Shown here one piece after another: positions 33,900-46,976 of a DNA stretch of 64,000 nucleotides (positions within the stretch are counted from its first letter, which is position 1; every line of letters starts with the position of its first letter). Source of the stretch: Macrothele yani. Its lineage: Eukaryota; Arthropoda; Arachnida; Araneae; Macrothelidae. The stretch is taken from positions 62,767,594 through 62,831,593 of the forward strand of contig CM077024.1 of assembly GCA_039090855.1 (NCBI GenBank). Direction: 5' to 3'. The notes under the pieces are model-generated. The model was not told the DNA's origin, searched no databases, and saw only the letters and a program-made list of their open reading frames with translations. The translations under genes and the position numbers were made by a program.

Positions 33900-35470
33900 G
33901 AAACACTATTTCATTTACTTACAAACACAGCATCATGCTTTTAAGAAATTCCTCCTGGCTCTAATTACAGCAACAGTGTCTGTGACTTCATCATAATTGA
34001 CATGATTCAGCACATTACTCTCTATGTACAATGTTGAAAAACGATTCAAGTGCTCTTGAGAAAATGTTAATCGTATTATAGATTGTCCTTAACTCTTTTA
34101 AGAGCATTAAATGATCTTTCACCACTTGCATTAGATATTGGCAAAGTAAGGAAAATTTTAAGAATGGTTTCCACATTTGGAAATGTTTCTTTCAAACAGT
34201 CACTGTCCACAAGCACTGTGTAGCAAACTTCTGGCCGGACTGAGGATTAATCTTGTTCCACGAGATTCACAAAACGACCAAAGTGCTGCAGTTCATCACA
34301 AAACAGTTTTTCATCTATGTCATTTGAATATACCTTAGAAATATTGGTGAGGTCACATTTTGTAGAATGGTCATTTTCACAAGCAAAAACTCCTTTCAGT
34401 AGGTCGCATATATATAACCTAACTTTGCTCCATCTCAACTACCAGGTTGTCACAGATAGCATTCAGTATCTCTACTCGAATCTTTTCTTTTCCCTCTAGA
34501 TGAACTTCATTGTCTGTACTTTTTTCTTTTTATTCTACGTTTGTAACTTTCAACATTGTCTAGTTGCTTTACAGATGTAGACAAAGTCGAGGCTTCCGTG
34601 CCAATGCCAGAATAGTCACTATGTATGTCATCAAAGAATTTCAGAGACTGAAATAGATCTACTGGCATCTTCATGTTTCCATATTCTTTCTGCAAGGATT
34701 TTCTGACTTTGTCGACTTGTTGCAACAGCCGGTCTCACAAGACAGTCACGAAGGCAGCTTCATATTTGTTAAACATTTTTGCCTATGATTTTGCCTCTCT
34801 GTTTTGCCTAAAGTCTTTTCAGTTTCACACTCAGAAAGTTTAATTAGTGCTTTTCTAGTTTCACTATAAGCTCCTGGTAAGGCTGATACAGCATCAGCTT
34901 TTGCTGGCATTCGAGTATCACTCAACTGTTTCGCAATGTGTTGATGTGGTTGAACGTGGGATTTAAAAGTGTTTCGCAACGATGAGTGGAAGCCGAAAAA
35001 AAAAGTATATACTTTTTGAACAAAATCAAAGTGAGCTTCAGCATATCTGCAGCATTCAGCAGCATTATTGCCTACTAAATTCAAAGAATGGCTTGAGCAC
35101 TGATCATAAAATGCTGTGGGTCAATTATTTTTGCTTGAAGGCCAGTATATATGCCTGACATGTTCAAGGCATTTTCATAGCATTAAGCTTTACAGTTTTT
35201 TATATCTAGCCCTAGATCTGAAATCTTTTTCAAGGCAGTATCTTTCAAATGCTCTGCTTTTGTGAGATTTTATGAGCAAGAAACCAAAGAATTGCTCAAC
35301 AGTTTTTCCATCAGCTTTACATACCTCAAAACAAAAGTTAGTTGGCACACATGGTTTAAGTCAGGAGTAGAATCGACGCTAATTGAAAAGTATTGTGAAT
35401 TTTTAACCTCCTCACAAAACACCTTCTCAAATTATTCCGCCATTACAGTAAATATCGCATCATACGTTTG
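33900..35470 (-). pseudogene. hAT transposase, middle and C-terminal part (DUF4371/ZMYM1-like)
   Basis: Minus-strand fragments read in family order: ISVDSTPDLNHVCQLTFVLR (catalytic core start with Asp), LNMSGIYTGLQAKI, MNLVGNNAAECC, then FHSSLRNTFKSH, and at the C-terminus NASGERSFNALKRVKDNL with RLTFSQEHLNRFSTLYIES and ARRNFLKA. NASGERSF is the hAT dimerisation motif. Several in-frame stops and frame changes make it a pseudogene. Its upstream end is cut by the pogo element at 35482. Confidence 0.8.
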
Positions 35471-35482
35471 ATGATACAAATA

Positions 35483-37530
35483 CCGTATATACTCACGTAT
35501 AAGTCGAGAAATGTGGGACAAAATGAGAGTTTCAAAGTAATGGGGTCAACTTATACGCGGGGTCTAAAAAAATCGTAAGTCCAAAAGTTCTTCCCGTGAG
35601 GCAAAAGGCAATCCATCCCAAAAGAAATAAAAATGCCGATGCGGTATTAATTACGAAATCGCAACCCTCCGAAAGAAAAAAAAAAGAAAGAAAAAAAGAA
35701 AGAAAGAAAAAACGCCGATGTGGTAGAATTACGAAATCGCGAACCTCCGAATTTCTCTGCGCTTTGAGGTCTCCTCTCTCCTGGCTTTGCGTATCCACAG
35801 CGCAGTCACAGCCGCGCATAGAAAGCTCCACCCTTCCGACTACCAGTTGATTGCACTGATCTTCGACGTAACGGCAAAGAATATCACGCGAAGCGTTTAT
35901 ATTCTTTGGTAACGGAGCCATGCAACAGCCAGTGTTAGGTGTTGCTTGTTCTTAATCGCACATGTTTTTCTTGTTCTTAATCGCACGTGTCTCGCTTCTC
36001 CTATTATGGGTGGCACGGATTGTGTAAAGAAACGGATGTCCTATAACGCAGGATTCAAGTTGAAAGTGGTTTCTGTTGCAGAAAATACTAACAACTGTGC
36101 TGCTTCACGTCAATTTGGCATTAACGAAAAACTGATTCGAGATTGGCGTAAAAAAAAAAACCGGACTTGGTGAAAATCGCAAAATGCACTGCGCCGTGGA
36201 ACAACATCTTTCCCAGAGCTGGAAAGTGTCTTGAATGATTGGATTGTGGGCTGCAGACAAAATGGTTACATTGTAACGTGAACTGGTATACGTTTGCGAG
36301 CAATGAAGCTCGCAAAAGATGAAAAGTTTGCAGCCGCAAATAACACTTTTCGTGCCTCACCAGGTTGGTGCACAAGGTTCATGAACCGCTATGGGTTGTG
36401 TCTACGCCAGCGCACCAAAATTGCACAAAAGTTACCTCGTGACCTCGAAGCAAAGATAATGGAATTTCAAAAGTTGTAATTCAAAAGAGAAAAGAGACTG
36501 CTTTTGAACTTTCCCAAAAAATAGGGAACATGGATGAAACAGCCATGTGTTTCGACCTTCCTGGAAATAAGACGGTGAACCAAAAGGGCGAAAAAAATAT
36601 CTTGATCAAAACGACTGGCCACGAAAAATCCAGTTTCACGGTTGTTCTTTCCTGTTTGGCCGATGGCAGTAAGCTACCTCCGGTAATTATTTTCAAACGC
36701 AAAACTCTGCCAAACAGCGTTGTCTTTCCGTCTGGTGTGCTCGTTCGTGCCCATGAAAAAGGATGGATGAACGAATCCGGAACAATTGACTGGTTAAAGA
36801 ATGTGTGGAACAAAAGGCCAGGTGCACTTTTGAGGAAACCTTCTCTTTTGGTGTGGGATATGTTTGTTGCACACCGTTGTGCAGAAGTGAAAAAAACTGC
36901 AGAAAATTCAAAAACAACTCTTGCTGTCATCCCAGGTGGGTTGACATCTGTTCTTCAACCACTAGATGTCTGCCTTAATAAGCCCTTCAAGGACAATGTG
37001 CGGAGGTATTGGGAAGATTGGATAAGTTCCGATTTGTCGACTGAAACGAAGGGCGGAAATCTAAAGAAGCCGGATATCGTTTTGATTGCGCGATGGGTCA
37101 AGGATTCTTGGGATGCGATACCTGCGGAAATGGTCGTGAAATCATTCAAGAAATGTTGCATTAGTAACAAACTTGATGGCACAGAGGATGATGAGATTTT
37201 TATGAGCGATGATGACAGTGATTCTGATGACACAGGCATAGATGGGAATACTGATGTTTATGATGACGCGCCAATGACTGAGAAAGACTTTTTTTAACTG
37301 TTTGGAGAGTCTGACTCAAAATCGGATTTTGAAGGGTTCCGATGAAGTTTTTGGGTATGCGAATTAAATTTAGTATTATATATATACTTTTTTTCGTTTT
37401 CAAATGTTTTTGAATAAATTCATTGACATTTTTTTTTTCTCATTCTGGGATCGACTTATACGCGAGTTTCCGATTTTTTACAATTTTTTCCTCTGAAAGT
37501 GGGGGTCAACTTATAGGCAAGTATATACGG
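35483..37530 (+). mobile_element. pogo-superfamily transposon (POGK-like) inserted in hAT
   Basis: TIRs CCGTATATACTCACGTATAA at 35483 and, inverted, CCGTATATACTTGCCTATAA ending at 37530 are flanked by TA on both sides (35481-35482, 37531-37532). Excising it restores the minus-strand hAT frame: SGRTNY on the right side continues into YHQTYDAIFTVMAE on the left side. The 2.05-kb element carries a transposase on the plus strand. Confidence 0.9.
36006..37297 (+). pseudogene. pogo transposase (Brinker-type HTH + DDE), frameshifted
   Basis: The N-terminus (36006-36173) has MSYNAGFKLKVVSVAE and ASRQFGINEKLIRDWRKK, a Brinker-like DNA-binding domain. The frame is lost at an A-run (36150-36160) and again around 36475. 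The DDE domain at 36530-37297 is intact for 255 residues: NMDETAMCFDLP region (first Asp), LLVWDMFVAH (second Asp) and TSVLQPLDVCLNKPFK (third Asp). The tail is highly acidic (DDDSDSDDTG). The domain order resembles POGK-type pogo derivatives. Confidence 0.85.
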
Positions 37531-37531
37531 T

Positions 37532-37640
37532 AGTTCGTTCTGCCTGAACCACAGTGCTCATACTTTTCAAAATGATCTTTCAGAAAATCATCAAACTCTG
37601 CAAAATACTCCATACAATTATTATATTTGCACTTTTAAGG
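37532..37640 (-). pseudogene. hAT transposase segment between pogo and second hAT
   Basis: The minus strand reads NNCMEYFAEFDDFLKDHFEK then GSGRTNY, the stretch of DUF4371 hAT proteins that precedes the catalytic-core start. It joins in frame to the segment at 35470 once the pogo element is removed. Just beyond 37640 the outer hAT sequence is lost into the second hAT-like element. Confidence 0.75.
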
Positions 37641-37955
37641 TATTAACCTCTTGCAAAGTGCGCATAGTTTACGTGCAATTCATATATGAAAAAACCATGA
37701 GGAATAACCACTCACTCACCATAAAGATCATGGTAACCTCCAATGACCACACACTTCCAACACGTCATTCATCGTGATGTAACTGGGCTTCCACAGGTTT
37801 ACAGACTTCTTGCTTACGCTTCTTATTTTCGGGTGTGAAACATCGTTTTTGTTTTTTTTTTCCTTTGCCTTATAAGATGTTACTATAATGCTTGTCAATT
37901 CGATAAAAATCACACATACAACTCATTCATACAATTCAAGATTAAGACTGCAGCA

Positions 37956-39784
37956 ATGTCAAAGCGTTGTGTGTTTAATGAACAATGGTTTGACGAACAA
38001 TTAAATCCTGAGTTTTCTGGTTGGATAGCTGCTGTGAACGGCGACAATGAATCGCCATTTTGTAAAGTGTGCTCTAAAACTTTCAAGCTTAGCAACATGG
38101 GGCATCGGGCAGTCTCCAGCCATGGAAATGGCCCTAATCATTTGAAAAACATCCGTGCTAAAATGTCTCAGCCCAGTCTTGCTTCTTTCACTTCCTCTGT
38201 GAAAAAGAACTATCTTTGTAATAACGAACTCTTGCCATCAACAAGCTCAGGAAATGTGGAATCAGTACTTCTAGAAAATATTAAGTGTAATGACTCAAAT
38301 ACTTATGTTGTGAAAGATGATGTGAAGCCCAGTGACCTTAATGCTTATGTAGTGAAAGATGATGTAACAAAGTCGAAAATAATATGGGCCATGGAAGTGT
38401 TGTCTAAGCAAATGTCTCTGAACTCTTGTACATAGATTAACAAAACATTTCAGTTAATGTTTCCCCACAGTGCGATAGCTTCAAAATTTACTTTAGGCAA
38501 AAAGCAAAGCATCTTATGTAATAAACCATGGCTTGGCACCACATTTCAAAGAGTGTTTAATAGACGATCTGAAGCAGTGCACTGACTTTGTGATTTGTTT
38601 TGATGAATCACTAAACAAAATTGCTCAGTGTGGGCAAATGGATCAGTTTGTTCGTTATTGGGACGTCAATCTGCAAAAAGTTTCCACTAGATACTTAAGT
38701 AGTGTGTTTTTAGGACGGGCAACAGCTAATGACCTTTTAGAGAAATTCATTAAAGGTGCACCTCTTCCCTTGGATAACATGCTACAAGTGTCAATGGATG
38801 GACCTAACGTTAATCTCAGCTTTCTTCAAAAGCTGAAAGATAAACTTAGAACTGAAAATCCAGATGGTAAATTATTGGTTGGCATTGGAGTATGTGGTCT
38901 TCACGTGGTCAATGGAGCTATGAAAACTGGGCTTCTGTGAAATGGGATATACATCACTTTCTGCGTAACTTGCACTACCTTTTAAAAGATAGTCCTGCTC
39001 GCCGTGCAAATTATACTATGGTTACTGGATGTAAAGATTTCCCTTTGAAATTTTGCACTGTAAGGTGGTTGGAAAATGTTACTTGTTTGACTAGGGCATT
39101 GCTTGTCTATGATCATATCAAGAAATATGTTCAAGAATCATCGGTTTCCAGTAAACAGCACGTTTCTTGCAGAATTCATGGAAAGTCCACTGTTGAAATG
39201 CAAATTGGCTGCATTTAGGACTATAGCTTCAGAGTGTGAATCTTTTTTGAGAAGGTTCCAGAGCCCAAAGCCTTTAATTCCTTTGTTACACACTTATTTG
39301 CTGGATCTGATGAAAATTTTGATGGCATGAAGCTTGGAGCCTGACAAATTAAGTGAAGCTGATAGTGTCTCAAAACTGTTAACTTTAGATGTATCAAATA
39401 GTGAAAATCTTCTCTCAAATGAGAAAGTTGATATTGGATTTAGTGCTAAAAAGCTATTAAAAGAAGTGGAGTGCTCAGAAAGAGGAGAAATTAGAGTTTA
39501 AGCTTAAATTTAGGAAACTTGTGACCAGTATGATTGAAAAACTTCGTGAGAAAAGTCCACTAAAATTTAAGTTTGTCTGTGGGGTAACTTGTTTGGACCC
39601 AAATATTATAGTGCAGCAGCTGAGTCTAGGCAAGAAGAGAGTGGAAATTGTGCTCGAAGTTTTACTTAGTGCAAACAGGATTTCAGATGACTGTGCTGAA
39701 AAAGCTAATAAACAGTACGCTTCATTATTAACTATATGTCAACAAAATAGTTTCCATATCATCTACTGTTTCGCACGTTACTAG
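37956..39784 (+). pseudogene. hAT-like transposase, N-terminal and core part, frameshifted
   Basis: The start ATG at 37956 gives MSKRCVFNEQWFDEQLNPEF and a zinc-finger-like CKVC ... SSHGNGPNH (Cys-x2-Cys, His-x-Asn-type spacing, BED-like). Later frames carry TDFVICFDESLNKIAQCGQ (a probable catalytic Asp/Glu region), FLGRATANDLLEKF and LLQVSMDGPNVNLSFL-type sequence, then KFCTVRWLENVTCL and FVCGVTCLDPN. The frame changes near 38435, 38930, 39180 and 39480. The ORF is cut at 39726 by the PLE. Confidence 0.75.
39714..39726 (+). repeat. left target-site duplication of PLE dimer
   Basis: AGTACGCTTCATT here is repeated exactly at 46977-46989. Joining across it restores the hAT-like reading KQYASL then CVEAQSALK, which proves where the PLE dimer landed and how long it is. 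Confidence 0.92.
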
Positions 39785-40072
39785 AAATTCGAGCACGGGA
39801 AAAACGTCCATATAATAAGAAAATTTTTATTTCAACTTGTCACTAATATTCCTTTTTTTCTTTTTGATGTTCTTTATAATAGTTTAGAATTTTATTATGA
39901 AGATTACAAATTTATATGAAAAAATGTTTTAATATGTGCAGTCAAATGCATCATAAGTTGTCAAAGTCCTCCAATACGTAGAGACAATATGTATTAAAAG
40001 ATTAATATTATTCCAGTTTTTTAAGTCATGATTTACGAAATTAATACAATAGAAAAGAACTTTCGAAAAAAC
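39727..40072 (-). repeat. inverted PLE terminal repeat
   Basis: It is the reverse complement of the terminal repeat that follows; for example CGAGCACGGGAAAAACGTCC at 39790 mirrors GGACGTTTTTCCCGTGCTCG near 40279. The palindromic junction lies at about 40072, beside TTCGAAAGTT read inward. Confidence 0.9.
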
Positions 40073-40507
40073 TGGAATAATATTAATCTTTTAATACATA
40101 TTGTCTCTACGTATTGGAGGACTTTGACAACTTATGATGCATTTGACTGCACATATTAAAACATTTTTTCATATAAATTTGTAATCTTCATAATAAAATT
40201 CTAAACTATTATAAAGAACATCAAAAAGAAAAAAGGAATATTAGTGACAAGTTGAAATAAAAATTTTCTTATTATATGGACGTTTTTCCCGTGCTCGAAT
40301 TTCTAGTAACGTGCGAAACAGTAGATGATATGGAAACTATTTTGTTGACATATAGTTAATAATTTCTGAAACCACGTAATGTTTTCGACAAATGTTGAAT
40401 TAATATAATTTATGGAAACTGGAGATTTAAAAGGCTCATAATGTTGATTTTATTGGAGAGAATCTGAAATTCGCGGCTGAAATCATAATATATACGAACT
40501 AAACAAA

Positions 40508-42898
40508 ATGAATATCACGAACTTTAAAAAGAATAGAATCCAGTTGAGCAAAGAAGTCGAACATTTAAACTTTTTGACAACTTGTAAAAACAATGGAATT
40601 ACACCTAAATTTTTACAAATTAGAAATAAACCAATGAATTATAAAGATAAAACCATTTTACAAACTTGTGAAATTAAAAGATTAAGAGCCTCTATTAGAG
40701 AAAAACGAAAAGACATTGATAGATTGAGTAAGAAAAACTACAGATTATATAATCAATGCATGCAAGAGAAAGATAAAGAAGAAATAAAAATAGCATTAAT
40801 TAAAATATTTGCTATTATAGAAAGACAACAATTTAAAGACAGAAGGAGACACTTTCATAAAATTGAAAACCTCATAAGAGAAAAGTATAATAACAAAGAA
40901 GGAAAAGAAAAACTACCAACATTAGAAGACAAACCACTGTTCATTAACAAATCTAATAATGAATTGACATATCTACAAGTTAAAGCACTCAATAGAGGAA
41001 CGAGATATGCATATAAACAAGAAATTCCGAAAGCCGAGATAATAATCCCATATATAGAAGACGTCATCAAGAAACTACCAAATAAAAGACAAAACCCTAC
41101 AAGATTTAAAATATTAAGAGCAATCAATAACAAAGAAAAAGAAGAACAAATACCAGCTATAAAATATGAGAGACAAGAGCTAATGAACCTCAAGAACAAC
41201 CCAGCAATTAAATGCGTAAGCGCTGATAAAGCCAAACAAATTATTATATTAGACAAAGATGATTATGATATAAAAATGAAAACGGCTATAGAAAAATTGG
41301 ATATCGAAGAAACTACACTTGACCCAACAGATACAATTCTAAGAAAAATGGCTTATATAAAAAACCATGGACATTTACCTGATAATATTAAAAACAAAGC
41401 CATTCCGCCCGTTGGAGCGTCTATTCCAAGCATATTCAGCAAAATCAAAACGCATAAAAAAGAAGAACCATTAAGACCAATAGTAAATAAAACAACGTCT
41501 CCAACAATTCTCCTTGAAAAAGAACTATTTAAACATTTAAAACAGTATTACTTTCAACATATTTATACAATTAACAACTCCATTGAAGTGATTAAAAAAG
41601 TTAAAGAACTAAAAACAACCGATTTTCTGATGATCAGTCTAGATATTGTTTCCCTATATCCAAATACACCTGTTTATGAAGCAATTCAATTGTTAAATCA
41701 GAAGTTAAAAGATGAAAAAATACCTGAAGCACAAAGAATTAGTATTATCCAGGCATTGAAACTAGTAGCTGATAATAACTACTTCACATATAATAAAAAA
41801 ATATACCGACAAAAACAAGGTGCACCAATGGGATCACCAATTTCGGGACTTCTTGCTGAAATAATATTACAAGACATAGAAAATAAACTTTTGGATTCAT
41901 TCAATCAAAAACAACTAATACTATACGTAAGATACGTTGACGATATCCTTATCTTCTGGAAGCAATCTGAAAAAGAACTTGAAACATTTGTAAACAAATA
42001 CAATAGTTTTTATCCTACAATACAAGTTACTATGGAAAAAGAAGTTAAGAGACAACTAAACTATTTAGACATTTCTTTATTCAGGCGAAATAATATGATT
42101 GAATACGAAGTATATCGAAAACCAACTTATACTCCAACGATAATTCCGATTGATTCAAATCATCCTTGGAAATATAAAAGAGCAGCACTTCAATTTTACA
42201 TAAGAAGAGCATTAACCCATTCCTGTAATAAACACAAAGAAAAGATTGAGATTAACTGAATAAAAAGAACTGCTATGAAATTTGGATACAAGAAAAAGAT
42301 CATAGATGATATACTTGAAAATATAAAGAAATCTTTAAATGAAAATAAAAATAAACAAAAAAATGAAATAAAATTTGCTGGTAAAATTCCCTACATTCCT
42401 CCAATAACAGATATCTTAAAGAAGGAATGCATTAAAGAAAAAATGATATTGGCAGAAACCGTCATAGATAACGAAACTATATTAACTAATGGAAATGAAA
42501 GAAGATCAATGCTTGATAAAGCCGGAGTATATTCTATACCAACAAAATATTATACAGAAATAGAAAGAAATGAAAGAAATAAAGTATACATAGGAAGTAC
42601 AAAAAGAAGATTTAAGACCAGATTAAAAGAACATATATCGAACTGGAATAAAAAAGAAAACAAAACATCATTAATAAATCATTGTATTGAAAATGAAGCT
42701 TATCCTGTTTGGTATGATGCAAAATTAATAACCTCACATAAAACTAAAAATCAAATATTAACCTCAGAAGCGATAATGATTGAAAAAACTAAAGAAATAA
42801 ATTGTAATAATAATGATCCAATGAATCTACCGTACGCTTGGAAATATTTTATCGAAAAAGAAATTAACGATAAAAAATATAATAAAAGACCTTATTAA
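40508..42898 (+). pseudogene. PLE reverse transcriptase + GIY-YIG, copy 1 (single nonsense break)
   Basis: ATG at 40508 opens a basic N-terminus of about 250 residues. The RT domain follows: LRPIVNKTTSP, MISLDIVSLYPNTPV (motif A), QGAPMGSPISGLLAE (motif B), YVRYVDDILIFW (motif C) and LNYLDISLFRR. The C-terminal GIY-YIG nuclease is in the second open part (42275-42898): AGVYSIPTKYY ... VYIGSTKRRFKTRLKEHI. The only break is a TGA at 42257-42259 where copy 2 has a Trp codon. All catalytic motifs are otherwise intact. Confidence 0.92.
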
Positions 42899-43792
42899 TT
42901 ATTTTCAACAAACGAATGGCAACACCAATTAATTTGGAGTCGGAATTCATGTCATCCGGTTATATCAAAACACGACGAAGAACGTGCATTAATACCAAAA
43001 ATAGCATGCGCAAGAGTACAACTGCCGTGAAAAGTCGGACGCTGCCAGTAGAATCGATGTAAGTGGCCGAAACACAACATGTATGAGAAGATCATAATAC
43101 CCACTGAAGATGATTCCAAAAAGAAGGAATTGAAACTAGTTTGGGATATCGAGCCACGGAAAATAAAACATGCAACCATCATCTATAATAAGAAATTATA
43201 AGATCGAAGTTCAACTTGGAAGCTGATACCACAGGAAAGGAAAATCATGCCTTCTTCGATAACAAGATGGCTTATTACTGATTCAACGCATCATAATCAA
43301 AAGGTTCGAAAGTTCTTTTCTATTGTATTAATTTCGTAAATCATGACTTAAAAAACTGGAATAATATTAATCTTTTAATACATATTGTCTCTACGTATTG
43401 GAGGACTTTGACAACTTATGATGCATTTGACTGCACATATTAAAACATTTTTTCATATAAATTTGTAATCTTCATAATAAAATTCTAAACTATTATAAAG
43501 AACATCAAAAAGAAAAAAAGGAATATTAGTGACAAGTTGAAATAAAAATTTTCTTATTATATGGACGTTTTTCCCGTGCTCGAATTTCTAGTAACGTGCG
43601 AAACAGTAGATGAAATGGAAACTATTTTGTTGACATATAGTTAATAATTTCTGAAACCACGTAATGTTTTCGACAAATGTTGAATTAATATAATTTATGG
43701 AAACTGGAGATTTAAAAGGCTCATAATGTTGATTTTATTGGAGAGAATCTGAAATTCGCGGCTGAAATCATAATATATACGAACTAAACAAA
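42899..43792 (+). repeat. internal PLE terminal repeat (pLTR)
   Basis: This 894-bp spacer joins copy 1 to copy 2. It recurs at 46183-46976, and its 3' half at 40073-40507. It must supply both the 3' end of one unit and the promoter of the next. A short minus-strand frame (42952-43182) duplicated at 46236-46466 simply reflects this repeat. Confidence 0.85.
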
Positions 43793-46182
43793 ATGAATAT
43801 CGCGAACTTTAAAAAGAATAGAATCCAGTTGAGCAAAGAAGTCGAACATTTAAACTTTTTGACAACTTGTAAAAACAATGGAATTACACCTAAATTTTTA
43901 CAAATTAGAAATAAACCAATGAATTATAAAGATAAAACCATTTTACAAACTTGTGAAATTAAAAGATTAAGAGCCTCTATTAGAGAAAAACGAAAAGACA
44001 TTGATAGATTGAGTAAGAAAAACTACAGATTATATAATCAATGCATGCAAGAGAAAGATAAAGAAGAAATAAAAATAGCATTAATTAAAACATTTGCTAT
44101 TATAGAAAGACAACAATTTAAAGACAGAAGGAGACACTTTCATAAAATTGAAAACCTCATAAGAGAAAAGTATAATAACAAAGAAGGAAAAGAAAAACTA
44201 CCAACATTAGAAGACAAACCACTGTTCATTAACAAATCTAATAATGAATTGACATATCTACAAGTTAAAGCACTCAATAGAGGAACGAGATATGCATATA
44301 AACAAGAAATTCCGAAAGCCGAGATAATAATCCCATATATAGAAGACGTCATCAAGAAACTACCAAATAAAAGACAAAACCCTACAAGATTTAAAATATT
44401 AAGAGCAATCAATAACAAAGAAAAAGAAGAACAAATACCAGCTATAAAATATGAGAGACAAGAGCTAATGAACCTCAAGAACAACCCAGCAATTAAATGC
44501 GTAAGCGCTGATAAAGCCAAACAAATTATTATATTAGACAAAGATGATTATGATATAAAAATGAAAACGGCTATAGAAAAATTGGATATCGAAGAAACTA
44601 CACTTGACCCAACAGATACAATTCTAAGAAAAATGGCTTATATAAAAAACCATGGACATTTACCTGATAATATTAAAAACAAAGCCATTCCGCCCGTTGG
44701 AGCGTCTATTCCAAGCATATTCAGCAAAATCAAAACGCATAAAAAAGAAGAACCATTAAGACCAATAGTAAATAAAACAACGTCTCCAACAATTCTCCTT
44801 AAAAAAGAACTATTCAAACATTTAAAACAGTATTACTTTCAACATATTTATACAATTAACAACTCCATTGAAGTGATTAAAAAAGTTAAAGAACTAAAAA
44901 CAACCGATTTTCTGATGATCAGTCTAGATATTGTTTCCCTATATCCAAATACACCTGTTTATGAAGCAATTCAATTGTTAAATCAGAAGTTAAAAGATGA
45001 AAAAATACCTGAAGCACAAAGAATTAGTATTATCCAGGCATTGAAACTAGTAGCTGATAATAACTACTTCACATATAATAAAAAAATATACCGACAAAAA
45101 CAAGGTGCACCAATGGGATCACCAATTTCGGGACTTCTTGCTGAAATAATATTACAAGACATAGAAAATAAACTTTTGGATTCATTCAATCAAAAACAAC
45201 TAATACTATACGTAAGATACGTTGACGATATCCTTATCTTCTGGAAGCAATCTGAAAAAGAACTTGAAACATTTGTAAACAAATACAATAGTTTTTATCC
45301 TACAATACAAGTTACTATGGAAAAAGAAGTTAAGAGACAACTAAACTATTTAGACATTTCTTTATTCAGGCGAAATAATATAATTGAATACGAAGTATAT
45401 CGAAAACCAACTTATACTCCAACGATAATTCCGATTGATTCAAATCATCCTTGGAAATATAAAAGAGCAGCACTTCAATTTTACATAAGAAGAGCATTAA
45501 CCCATTCCTGTAATAAACACAAAGAAAAGATTGAGATTAACTGGATAAAAAGAACTGCTATGAAATTTGGATACAAGAAAAAGATCATAGATGATATACT
45601 TGAAAATATAAAGAAATCTTTAAATGAAAATAAAAATAAACAAAAAAATGAAATAAAATTTGCTGGTAAAATTCCCTACATTCCTCCAATAACAGATATC
45701 TTAAAGAAGGATGCATTAAAGAAAAAATGATATTGGCAGAAACCGTCATAGATAACGAAACTATATTAACTAATGGAAATGAAAGAAGATCAATGCTTGA
45801 TAAAGCCGGAGTATATTCTATACCAACAAAATATTATACAGAAATAGAAAGAAATGAAAGAAATAAAGTATACATAGGAAGTACAAAAAGAAGATTTAAG
45901 ACCAGATTAAAAGAACATATATCGAACTGGAATAAAAAAGAAAACAAAACATCATTAATAAATCATTGTATTGAAAATGAAGCTTATCCTGTTTGGTATG
46001 ATGCAAAATTAATAACCTCACATAAAACTAAAAATCAAATATTAACCTCAGAAGCGATAATGATTGAAAAAACTAAAGAAATAAATTGTAATAATAATGA
46101 TCCAATGAATCTACCGTACGCTTGGAAATATTTTATCGAAAAAGAAATTAACGATAAAAAATATAATAAAAGACCTTATTAA
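43793..46182 (+). pseudogene. PLE reverse transcriptase + GIY-YIG, copy 2 (single frameshift)
   Basis: The first open part (43793-45730, 645 codons) has the same RT motifs as copy 1 and reads through the Trp codon that is TGA there. A one-base deletion in the GAAGGA(A)TGCATT stretch near 45711 shifts the frame just before the GIY-YIG domain, which continues from 45727 to 46182 (AGVYSIPTKYY, VYIGSTKRRF). Copies 1 and 2 are thus broken at different single positions. Confidence 0.92.
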
Positions 46183-46976
46183 TTATTTTCAACAAACGAA
46201 TGGCAACACCAATTAATTTGGAGTCGGAATTCATGTCATCCGGTTATATCAAAACACGACGAAGAACGTGCATTAATACCAAAAATAGCATGCGCAAGAG
46301 TACAACTGCCGTGAAAAGTCGGACGCTGCCAGTAGAATCGATGTAAGTGGCCGAAACACAACATGTATGAGAAGATCATAATACCCACTGAAGATGATTC
46401 CAAAAAGAAGGAATTGAAACTAGTTTGGGATATCGAGCCACGGAAAATAAAACATGCAACCATCATCTATAATAAGAAATTATAAGATCGAAGTTCAACT
46501 TGGAAGCTGATACCACAGGAAAGGAAAATCATGCCTTCTTCGATAACAAGATGGCTTATTACTGATTCAACGCATCATAATCAAAAGGTTCGAAAGTTCT
46601 TTTCTATTGTATTAATTTCGTAAATCATGACTTAAAAAACTGGAATAATATTAATCTTTTAATACATATTGTCTCTACGTATTGGAGGACTTTGACAACT
46701 TATGATGCATTTGACTGCACATATTAAAACATTTTTTCATATAAATTTGTAATCTTCATAATAAAATTCTAAACTATTATAAAGAACATCAAAAAGAAAA
46801 AAAGGAATATTAGTGACAAGTTGAAATAAAAATTTTCTTATTATATGGACGTTTTTCCCGTGCTCGAATTTCTAGTAACGTGCGAAACAGTAGATGATAT
46901 GGAAACTATTTTGTTGACATATAGTTAATAATTTCTGAAACCACGTAATGTTTTCGACAAATGTTGAATTAATATA

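Larger units (their letters stand above)
39727..46976 (+). mobile_element. 7.25-kb tandem dimer of a Penelope-like element
   Basis: The order is: inverted terminal repeat (39727-40072), forward terminal repeat (40073-40507), ORF copy 1, terminal repeat (42899-43792), ORF copy 2, terminal repeat (46183-46976). An exact 13-bp target duplication flanks the whole. The two 3.29-kb head-to-tail units differ at only a handful of positions, so insertion or amplification is recent. This partial tandem with an inverted 5' piece is the classical PLE arrangement. No canonical hammerhead core (CTGANGA ... GAAA) was found in these terminal repeats. Confidence 0.93.

Noticed and set aside
35596..35921. ORFs of 84 and 129 codons on opposite strands
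   Set aside because: They arise from an AAAG/AAAGA purine tract near the pogo left end. The translations are low-complexity.
40855..41256. 133-codon minus-strand ORF, hydrophobic, repeated identically at 44140-44541
   Set aside because: It is the antisense shadow of the A-rich PLE coding region. The duplication only reflects the tandem PLE units, and no promoter or known domain is present.
42952..43182. 76-codon minus-strand ORF in the PLE terminal repeat, duplicated at 46236
   Set aside because: Its conservation is explained by the repeat itself. No recognisable motif.
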